11,091 nt of DNA, taken from NCBI GenBank assembly GCA_937892215.1, contig CALAVE010000084.1, positions 1-11,091 on the forward strand, read 5' to 3'. Shown here piece by piece: positions 5,236 through 11,091 of the stretch. The notes beneath the pieces are model-generated. The model worked only from the letters and a program-made list of their open reading frames with translations. It was not told the DNA's origin and searched no databases. Made by a program: the position numbers and the translations under genes. Each line of letters begins with the position of its first letter. The stretch's first letter is position 1. The DNA comes from an uncultured Porphyromonadaceae bacterium (GTDB taxonomy: Bacteria; Bacteroidota; Bacteroidia; Bacteroidales; Muribaculaceae).

Positions 5236-8200
5236 ATGGCACAAGAAGGACAAGTGAGAATAATACGAGCGTCGGCCGGTTCGGGAAAGACCTACAACCT
5301 GGCCAAGACCTACATCAAGTATCTGCTCGGGAAGAAAAACGGTGACAAATTTGAGTTGGTGAAAGGGCGAAGGAACTATCACCAGCACCTGCTGGCCATC
5401 ACCTTCACCAACGCCGCGACCGACGAGATGAAGAAGCGCATCGTTGAGCAACTGGGCTTGCTCCGTGAGGGCAAAGGTTTTGCCAAAGACTTCAAGACAG
5501 AGTTCAGAGATGACATCAGTCTGGTTCAGGAAGCGGCCGGCACAGCGCTGACCGATATTCTGTTCAGTTACTCGCAATTCAACGTGAGCACCATCGACTC
5601 CTTCTTTCAGCGCATACTCCGCGCATTCGCGTATGAGCTGGACCGCGATGCCGGATATGACTTGCAGCTCGACGAGGTGGTGGCACTGCAATCGTCGGTT
5701 CACGACTTCCTGATGTCGCTGGGCCGTGGTGCATCGAAAGACATCAACAGCCTTGTACGCAGTTACATAAGCGAGAAAGTTCAGGACAAGAAGGACTGGA
5801 ACGTGTTCCGCATACATGAGGAAAGTGATTTCCTGATAGTGGCAAAAAACCTCAACAAAGAAATCTTCCGTAAGAACGGCGAGGCTATGATGACATACAT
5901 GGGTAACGAGGATATCGGCAAAGGCCTGTCCAAGATTTCCAAGTTCCGGCAGAAAATCATGGAGCGCCGCAATGAGTGGAAAGACAAGTGCATAAAGAGC
6001 CAGAACGAACTGAAGACGTTTGTGGAAGTCAATGGTTTGGAGAATGGATTATCGGGTAATAGAGCCCTGAAGAAGTACCTAAGCAAGGTTCAGCCCGGTG
6101 AAATAGTTCCACTTACCGACTCATTCTGTGAAATCACTGAAGACAACATTCGGAATCAGTTCACAAATACGGGCTTTAAGAGCGTCAAACCCAACCTACT
6201 TGAATTATTAGCCAAGTATGTTCGCGACGTTCAGCAGACCTTCGGCAAGATGAACCTGTGCGACAATCTCCAGCAGGACGTGGCGAGGCTGGGAATCCTG
6301 GGGCAACTGTTACACTTCCTGGACGAGTACAGGAAAGACAACAACGTTCTGCTCATCACCGACACTAACGAACTGATACGCCGAGTGGTGAACAGCGGTG
6401 TTCCGTTCGTGTTTGAGCACACCGGCACGTGGATTAACAGTTACCTGATAGATGAATTTCAGGATACCAGCGAGATGCAATACGACAACTTCCGTGTCCT
6501 GCTTGACGAAAGCATAGGCAAGGGTAACGAGAACCTGATTATAGGAGACGAGAAGCAGAGCATCTACCGTTTCCGCAATTCCAACCCTGACCTGCTTCGG
6601 GAAACCATTGAGAAAGACTATGAGGGCCAGAACTGCCGCGAAACACTGGGAAGCAACTGGCGAACATTCCCGTCCGTGGTGAAATTCAACAACCAGTTGT
6701 TTGAGCAAATCGCCAAGGATAAGGCAGAGCGTTTTCCACGCGTGGAAAGCACATACCGCAACGTGGAGCAAAATGCGGAGAAGGACAAAATCAGCGGCTA
6801 TGTCCGCATAGCGACAAGCGGCTTGACAACCGATTCAAAAGGTAAGGCCCAAGCCATCGAAGTCGATAATTTCCGGCAAGACGTACTTGCGCGGCTGCCT
6901 GAATTAATACTCAAACTGAAGGAGCGAAAATTCAGGGACGGCGATATCGCCATACTGGTAAACACGCGCGACGAGGGTAACATGGTGGTGGAACGCCTGC
7001 TGGAGCACAACAGCAATCATGAGGTTCAAGAACGGATAAAGGTGGTTTCGGGCGAGTCTTTGCTGTTGAAGAACGCTGTGTCGGTGAAGATTGTGATAAG
7101 CGTTCTGCGCTATATAGACAGCAACCTGCAAGCCGAGGAGCCTGCGGATGGCACGCTGAGCAAAGCGCAGCGCCACCGCGCCACAGACCAACGTTACTAC
7201 ATGCTGTTAAGGACGTTTGAGCAGACCCTGCGCACCGCCCCTGCCCGGGACAAGGGCGAAGTGCTGAAGGAATGCCTTGCCCAAATTCAGGGCGGGAAGA
7301 TTAGTGCCGAAGAACAGGAGAAAGCCTTAATGGATTACATTCCCGACAGCCGAACTGAACTGATGACACTGGGGAATGTGGTGGATAAGATTCTCAAGAC
7401 ATTCGTGCTGACCGAAAATAACCAGATGAAAGGAGAAATGGTGTATGTGCTGGCGTTTCAGGATCTGGTGAACGACTTTGAAAGTCGAGGGAGCGGCACC
7501 ATCAGAGAATTCCTTCACCTCTGGGACGCGAAAAAAGCCGCGCTCAGCGTTAATTCAGGGGCTGTTTCAGATGCGGTGAACGTGATGACGATACACAAGT
7601 CGAAAGGACTTGAGTCCCCGTGCGTGATACTGCCATTCGTGAACTGGACGATGATAGACTCCAGAAACAACGAACTGTGGATAGAAGGCGAGGAATGGAA
7701 AAAAGAGATGAGTGACATCCTGCCGCTCGACGACCCAGACATCAGCGTGCCTCCAATAATGCTAATCAGGAAATCGGACACCAAGCCACTGGGCAAATTC
7801 ACAGCCCGGTGGACACAGGAAGAAGAATCGTCGTTTATCGACAGCCTAAACAAGACGTATGTGGCATTCACGCGCCCCAAGCAGGAACTTTACGCATTTG
7901 TTTACCGCGACCTCAAGAGCGACTCGGTGGGCAGCCTTTTGTGCGACACGCTAAGCAAGATGGATATGCGTCACGAAGAGCAAGACGGCTGGGACGTGTA
8001 TGAGACAGGGACCACTGAGGACAGGTACGAGGAAAAGAGCGGAGAGATACAAGCCGCGGGCAGTGAAGAGAACCCAGAGCAAGACGACTTGGACCAGATT
8101 GAAGTCTCGGCCGAGAACGCCGCAAAGGTGAAAGTGCGCATTCCCAACACCGACGAGTCTCGCCTCACCGGCACGCATCTGCATGCCCTGTTCAGCCGCA

Positions 8201-8625
8201 TCAATTATGCCACCGATGCTGAGCGAGCCCTGAACTACTGCCTGAGCCGCGGTTACCTGACTCAGGACGGAGTGAACGAGTGGAGGCAACGGCTGGCCGA
8301 CATCTTCAGCGACCCAAAGACCGGCCAGTGGTATGCGGCCGACAACGAGATACTCACCGAGCGAGCCATCGTAGCCAAAAAAGTGGTGGCTGCCGCCGAC
8401 GGGACGGAAACCACAGAGACCGAAAACCGCCGGCCGGACCGCATCATCCTCAGGCCCGACGGCACAGTGGTGATAGTGGACTACAAATTCGGCGATCAAG
8501 AGAAACGCTCCTACAAGAAACAAGTTCGCGCCTATGCCGACCGAGTGGCTGAGGCCCTTGGCCGCCCGGTGGAAGGCTATGTGTGGTACGTGAAGAAGAA
8601 CAAGATTGATAATGCCCTTCTCTAA
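5236..8625 (+). CDS. addA: AddA/RecB-like UvrD-family helicase with C-terminal PD-(D/E)XK nuclease
   Basis: A 1129-residue SF1A DNA helicase-nuclease of the AddA/RecB type, which processes double-strand ends for recombinational repair. Helicase motifs in order: motif I ASAGSGKT (K18), motif Ia AITFTNAATDEM, motif II DEFQDTS (D406, E407), motif III GDEKQSIYRFR (437-447), motif IV region NWRTFPSVV, motif V TIHKSKGLES (785-794), and motif VI YVAFTRPKQEL with arginine finger R880. An acidic, probably disordered linker (about 916-960) leads to the nuclease: GTHLH (979-983) supplies the first histidine, then RPD (D1068), VDYK (D1082, K1084) and QVRAY (Q1096), so the active site looks intact. In AddAB systems this subunit pairs with AddB, which carries a second nuclease and Fe-S cluster; no AddB gene is adjacent here. 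No strong promoter is seen in the 101-base gap before it, which contains a hairpin. Confidence 0.92.
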   Translation: MAQEGQVRIIRASAGSGKTYNLAKTYIKYLLGKKNGDKFELVKGRRNYHQHLLAITFTNAATDEMKKRIVEQLGLLREGKGFAKDFKTEFRDDISLVQEAAGTALTDILFSYSQFNVSTIDSFFQRILRAFAYELDRDAGYDLQLDEVVALQSSVHDFLMSLGRGASKDINSLVRSYISEKVQDKKDWNVFRIHEESDFLIVAKNLNKEIFRKNGEAMMTYMGNEDIGKGLSKISKFRQKIMERRNEWKDKCIKSQNELKTFVEVNGLENGLSGNRALKKYLSKVQPGEIVPLTDSFCEITEDNIRNQFTNTGFKSVKPNLLELLAKYVRDVQQTFGKMNLCDNLQQDVARLGILGQLLHFLDEYRKDNNVLLITDTNELIRRVVNSGVPFVFEHTGTWINSYLIDEFQDTSEMQYDNFRVLLDESIGKGNENLIIGDEKQSIYRFRNSNPDLLRETIEKDYEGQNCRETLGSNWRTFPSVVKFNNQLFEQIAKDKAERFPRVESTYRNVEQNAEKDKISGYVRIATSGLTTDSKGKAQAIEVDNFRQDVLARLPELILKLKERKFRDGDIAILVNTRDEGNMVVERLLEHNSNHEVQERIKVVSGESLLLKNAVSVKIVISVLRYIDSNLQAEEPADGTLSKAQRHRATDQRYYMLLRTFEQTLRTAPARDKGEVLKECLAQIQGGKISAEEQEKALMDYIPDSRTELMTLGNVVDKILKTFVLTENNQMKGEMVYVLAFQDLVNDFESRGSGTIREFLHLWDAKKAALSVNSGAVSDAVNVMTIHKSKGLESPCVILPFVNWTMIDSRNNELWIEGEEWKKEMSDILPLDDPDISVPPIMLIRKSDTKPLGKFTARWTQEEESSFIDSLNKTYVAFTRPKQELYAFVYRDLKSDSVGSLLCDTLSKMDMRHEEQDGWDVYETGTTEDRYEEKSGEIQAAGSEENPEQDDLDQIEVSAENAAKVKVRIPNTDESRLTGTHLHALFSRINYATDAERALNYCLSRGYLTQDGVNEWRQRLADIFSDPKTGQWYAADNEILTERAIVAKKVVAAADGTETTETENRRPDRIILRPDGTVVIVDYKFGDQEKRSYKKQVRAYADRVAEALGRPVEGYVWYVKKNKIDNALL

Positions 8626-8648
8626 GCGACAGGCGACGGTGGAGGGTG

Positions 8649-8679
8649 TTGCGTGAATGGAGTGTATTTTGTAATTTTG
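8649..8679 (+). promoter_or_regulatory. Predicted promoter of the OPT transporter gene
   Basis: TTG at 8649-8651 and TAATTTTG at 8672-8679 are separated by 20 bases, close to the ideal Bacteroidota -33/-7 arrangement. Transcription would begin near 8685, giving a leader of about 50 bases that begins with the CTGAAA repeat cluster. Confidence 0.65.
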
Positions 8680-8683
8680 GGGG

Positions 8684-8717
8684 CTGAAAATGTTTCAGAC
8701 TGAAATTCAAACTGAAA
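8684..8717. repeat. CTGAAA repeat cluster at the start of the OPT transporter leader
   Basis: CTGAAA (8684-8689) and its reverse complement TTTCAG (8693-8698) form a perfect six-base inverted repeat around ATG. Two more direct copies follow at 8700-8705 and 8712-8717. The cluster overlaps the predicted transcription start, so it could be an operator or a small leader hairpin. No known regulator site is recognised. Confidence 0.45.
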
Positions 8718-8735
8718 AAACGAGATAAAAACACA

Positions 8736-10730
8736 ATGGACGAGAAAGACATTAAGTTGCAAGAAGGCGCTGGAGCGGTGCCTGAGCAGATGGAGCTTCC
8801 GGAAAACGCGTTCCGCGAGTTGAAGGAAGGAGAGAAATACGTTCCAGTGCTTCGGCCGGAGCGCCAATACCGCGAGGTGACAGCCTATTCGGTGAGCATG
8901 GGACTGATAATGGCAGTGATATTCAGTGCGGCGGCGGCATACCTGGGACTGAAGGTGGGTCAGGTGTTTGAAGCGGCCATCCCCATCGCCATCATAGCGG
9001 CGGGTGTGAGCGGAGTGCTGAAGCGCAAGAACTCGCTGGGTGAGAACGTGATAATCCAGTCGATAGGCGCGGCGAGCGGCATAGTGGTGGCAGGAGCGAT
9101 ATTCACCCTGCCTGCACTCTACATCTTGCAGGCCAAATACCCCGAAATCACGGTAAATTTCCTGGAAGTATTCCTAAGCTCACTGCTGGGCGGCACGCTG
9201 GGCATCCTGTTCTTTATCCCGTTCAGGAAGTATTTCGTGAGTGACATGCACGGCAAGTTCCCGTTCCCCGAGGCAACAGCCACCACTCAGGTGCTGATAA
9301 GCGGCGAAAAAGGCGGCGATCAGGCCAAGCCGTTACTGATAGCCGGCCTTGTGGGCGGACTGTACGACTTTTTGCTATCGACATTCGGATGGTGGAAAGA
9401 GGTGGTTAGCACCAGCATGATACCCGCGCTTCAGGGCATCACGGAGAATGCCAAGATGGTGCTGAAAGTGAACACCCAAGCGGCCATACTGGGTCTGGGC
9501 TACATCATAGGGCTGCGTTACAGTTTCATCATATTTGCCGGTAGCGCGTTCATCTGGTGGATAATAGTTCCGCTGATGGGCACCAATCCCGAGTTGGCCG
9601 GCTCCACTGCCGAGGAGATATTCCGCGGCGGAGCCAGGTTCATAGGCATAGGCGGCATTGCGATGAGCGGCATCATAGGCATAGTGAAGTCGTGGGGCGT
9701 GATAAAGAGCGCGGTTGGTCTTGCCGGCAAGTCGTTCAGCAAGGGCGAGAAAACTGAGGTGAAAGTGGAGCGCACGCAGCGCGACATATCGATGAAGGTG
9801 CTTATCTTTGCACTGGCCGCGGCACTGCTGGTGACGTTCATATTCTTCTACATAGGCGTGATACACAACGTGTTCCAGACGATAGTGGCCTTTGTGGTGG
9901 TGACCGTGATAGCGTTCCTGTTCACGACCGTGGCGGCCAATGCGATAGCCATAGTGGGCAGTAACCCTGTGAGCGGCATGACACTAATGACGCTGATAAT
10001 AGCCAGCGGCATATTCGTGAGCGTTGGTCTGAGCGGCTGGCAGGGCATAGTGGCCAGCATGGTGATAGGCGGCGTGGTGTGTACGGCACTGTCGATGGCC
10101 GGCGGCATGGTTACCGATATGAAGATAGGTTACTGGATAGGCACCACACCGGCCAAGCAGCAGACGTGGAAATTCATTGGAACGATTGTGAGTGCGGCCA
10201 CAGTGGGTGGCGTGATGCTGATTCTGAACAAGGTGTATGGCTTCGTGGGCGAAGATGCCCTGGTGGCACCGCAGGCCAACGCGATGGCCGCCGTGATAGA
10301 CCCGCTGATGATGGGCGGGGAGACCCCGTGGCTGCTCTACATAGTGGGAGCCATACTGGCTTGCCTGCTGAACTGGCTGGGTGTTCCGGCACTGGCGTTC
10401 TCGCTGGGAATGTTTATTCCGCTGGAACTGAACACCCCGCTACTGATAGGCGGAGCCGTGAGTTGGTATGTGAGTACCCGGAGCAAGAACGAGGAGGTGA
10501 ACAAGGCTCGTCTGGACCGCGGTACGCTGCTGGCTTCGGGATTCATAGCCGGCGGTGCGCTGATGGGCGTGGTGAGTGCCGGAATGCGCTTCTTCGGGTT
10601 TGAATATGAGAGTCCTGTGGGCGAAACCACCAGCAATATGCTGGCAGTGTGCCTGTACGCCGGGCTGATAGCGTATCTGGCAGTGTCGTGCATACGCTCG
10701 AAAAAGGATGAAAAAAATGCTGAAAAATAA
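8736..10730 (+). CDS. OPT family oligopeptide transporter
   Basis: A 664-residue polytopic inner-membrane secondary transporter of the oligopeptide transporter (OPT) superfamily; members move peptides, or in some cases metal chelates, with protons, and the substrate cannot be read here. After a charged N-terminus (1-45) there are around 14 or more hydrophobic segments up to residue 655. Family landmarks are AAAAYLGLKVGQ (65-76) in the first helix, KFPFPEATATTQVL (174-187) corresponding to the conserved FP-PE-T-T block, and GSNPVSGMT (408-416), the NPxxG motif of the second half. A cytosolic basic/acidic loop at 331-350 splits the two halves. Length is normal for bacterial members. It has its own promoter-like boxes and a terminator-like hairpin about 46 bases after the stop, so it appears monocistronic. 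Confidence 0.93.
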   Translation: MDEKDIKLQEGAGAVPEQMELPENAFRELKEGEKYVPVLRPERQYREVTAYSVSMGLIMAVIFSAAAAYLGLKVGQVFEAAIPIAIIAAGVSGVLKRKNSLGENVIIQSIGAASGIVVAGAIFTLPALYILQAKYPEITVNFLEVFLSSLLGGTLGILFFIPFRKYFVSDMHGKFPFPEATATTQVLISGEKGGDQAKPLLIAGLVGGLYDFLLSTFGWWKEVVSTSMIPALQGITENAKMVLKVNTQAAILGLGYIIGLRYSFIIFAGSAFIWWIIVPLMGTNPELAGSTAEEIFRGGARFIGIGGIAMSGIIGIVKSWGVIKSAVGLAGKSFSKGEKTEVKVERTQRDISMKVLIFALAAALLVTFIFFYIGVIHNVFQTIVAFVVVTVIAFLFTTVAANAIAIVGSNPVSGMTLMTLIIASGIFVSVGLSGWQGIVASMVIGGVVCTALSMAGGMVTDMKIGYWIGTTPAKQQTWKFIGTIVSAATVGGVMLILNKVYGFVGEDALVAPQANAMAAVIDPLMMGGETPWLLYIVGAILACLLNWLGVPALAFSLGMFIPLELNTPLLIGGAVSWYVSTRSKNEEVNKARLDRGTLLASGFIAGGALMGVVSAGMRFFGFEYESPVGETTSNMLAVCLYAGLIAYLAVSCIRSKKDEKNAEK

Positions 10731-10776
10731 TCAGAGCCAACCCCGCGCATAAGCGGCGGAGCGGCTAAAAGGCCAT

Positions 10777-10817
10777 AAGGGCTGCAACGGCTTAGATGCT
10801 GATTTGCAGCCCTTTCC
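10777..10817 (+). terminator. Terminator-like hairpin after the OPT transporter
   Basis: AAGGGCTGCAA (10777-10787) pairs perfectly with TTGCAGCCCTT (10804-10814) around a 16-base loop. The following T tract is short (TTT then CC), so efficiency is uncertain. The stem is symmetrical and could act in both directions. Confidence 0.65.
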
Positions 10818-10834
10818 ATGTACAGAAAATGGCA

Positions 10835-10866
10835 TTGACAAGAGGGGGCGTGAAGCAGTAACTTTG
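10835..10866 (+). promoter_or_regulatory. Promoter-like TTG-N21-TAACTTTG directly before the putative intron
   Basis: TTG (10835-10837) and TAACTTTG (10859-10866) are spaced by 21 bases, a good Bacteroidota -33/-7 match. The putative intron's first base (10869) lies two bases after the -7 box. The promoter probably belonged to a gene now to the right of the window, and it may now transcribe the intron. Confidence 0.55.
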
Positions 10867-10868
10867 CA

Positions 10869-11091
10869 GTGCGAAACGTGATGAAGTCGCACTGACCCGG
10901 AGTCGCATAGACCCATGCCGTTTGCATGGCGAGTTACACGGGCGTGACGAGATGAGCACCACCACGTGGAGCACCTTATCTCGGTGGCTCTAAGAGATAA
11001 CCAAGGTTCAACCCGAATCGGGTTAAAATGCGCCGCCTCGGGTGAGAGAAGACGAACAGCAGCTCATAAGTTCCGAACTCAAACCTCCAGT
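10869..11091 (+). mobile_element. Probable group II intron, 5' part (domain I), truncated by the window edge
   Basis: No protein frame is supported here, but the sequence is densely structured. It begins GTGCG, matching the group II 5' consensus GTGYG. A stem GTGCGA/TCGCAC (10869-10874 with 10887-10892) sits where the first small domain I hairpin is expected. Further stems are CCATGC/GCATGG (10913-10918 with 10924-10929), TTATCTC/GAGATAA (10976-10982 with 10994-11000) and AACCC/GGGTT (11010-11014 with 11020-11024). Blocks such as GGTTAAAATGCG and GACGAACAGCAGCTCATAAG resemble domain I of bacterial introns as I remember them. An intron-encoded reverse transcriptase, if present, would lie beyond the right edge, as would domains II-VI. 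Alternative: another structured RNA transcribed from the adjacent promoter. The exact 5' boundary and subclass are inferred. Confidence 0.6.

Noticed and set aside
7951..8523. Open minus-strand frame of about 190 codons inside the helicase-nuclease gene
   Set aside because: It covers the conserved nuclease domain on the opposite strand; its length is explained by GC-rich third positions.
10731..11091. RNase P RNA, tmRNA, 6S RNA or tRNA as explanation of the structured right edge
   Set aside because: I could not find RNase P core blocks such as GAGGAAAGTCC, a tmRNA tag frame or tRNA-like ends, or a tRNA cloverleaf. A group II domain I start fits better, although a covariance-model search has not been run.
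1..11091. CRISPR array, toxin-antitoxin pair, defence island or complete insertion sequence
   Set aside because: No regularly spaced repeats, transposase, small paired ORFs or defence domains were seen; the only mobile-element signal is the partial intron.

Overview
This 11.1 kb window looks like ordinary chromosome from a member of the order Bacteroidales (Bacteroidota), perhaps a Muribaculaceae- or Prevotellaceae-like gut lineage. The evidence is the gene families (Bacteroidota-type thymidine kinase, Nif3 plus coiled-coil zinc-ribbon pair, AddA-like helicase-nuclease, YitT, OPT transporter), the lack of clear Shine-Dalgarno sequences, and repeated upstream matches to the Bacteroidota sigma -7 box TAnnTTTG. 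The family-level placement is inference only.

Layout from left to right. (a) 1-2031, plus strand: the 3' end of aspS, a Nif3-family metal protein that overlaps it by one base, and a coiled-coil C4 zinc-ribbon protein, closed by a strong hairpin at 2066-2100. (b) 2288-2908: thymidine kinase, starting at GTG. (c) 3015-3182: a 55-residue 2[4Fe-4S] ferredoxin as its own transcription unit, with a promoter-like box upstream and a clear intrinsic terminator downstream. (d) 3306-4271, minus strand: a YitT/DUF2179 membrane protein, divergent from (e) 4430-5134: a small four-helix membrane protein of the 'phage holin' YvlD type, abutting a SUI1/YciH translation-factor homologue with no gap. (f) 5236-8625: a large AddA/RecB-like helicase-nuclease with no AddB partner next to it in this window. 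(g) 8736-10730: an OPT-family oligopeptide transporter, followed by a terminator-like hairpin.

The last 361 bases (10731-11091) have no protein gene. They hold the transporter terminator, a good Bacteroidota promoter match (TTG-N21-TAACTTTG), and, two bases after that -7 box, a highly structured GTGCG-initiated sequence. I interpret this as the 5' part (domain I) of a group II intron cut off by the window edge. This is the most interesting part of the window, because the intron appears to sit directly on a promoter -7 motif.

Functionally the region is housekeeping: tRNA charging, nucleotide salvage, electron transfer, DNA end repair, translation and peptide uptake. I found no defence island, CRISPR array, tRNA or rRNA gene, or secretion system. 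Promoters and hairpins are pattern matches made by eye and are scored accordingly.
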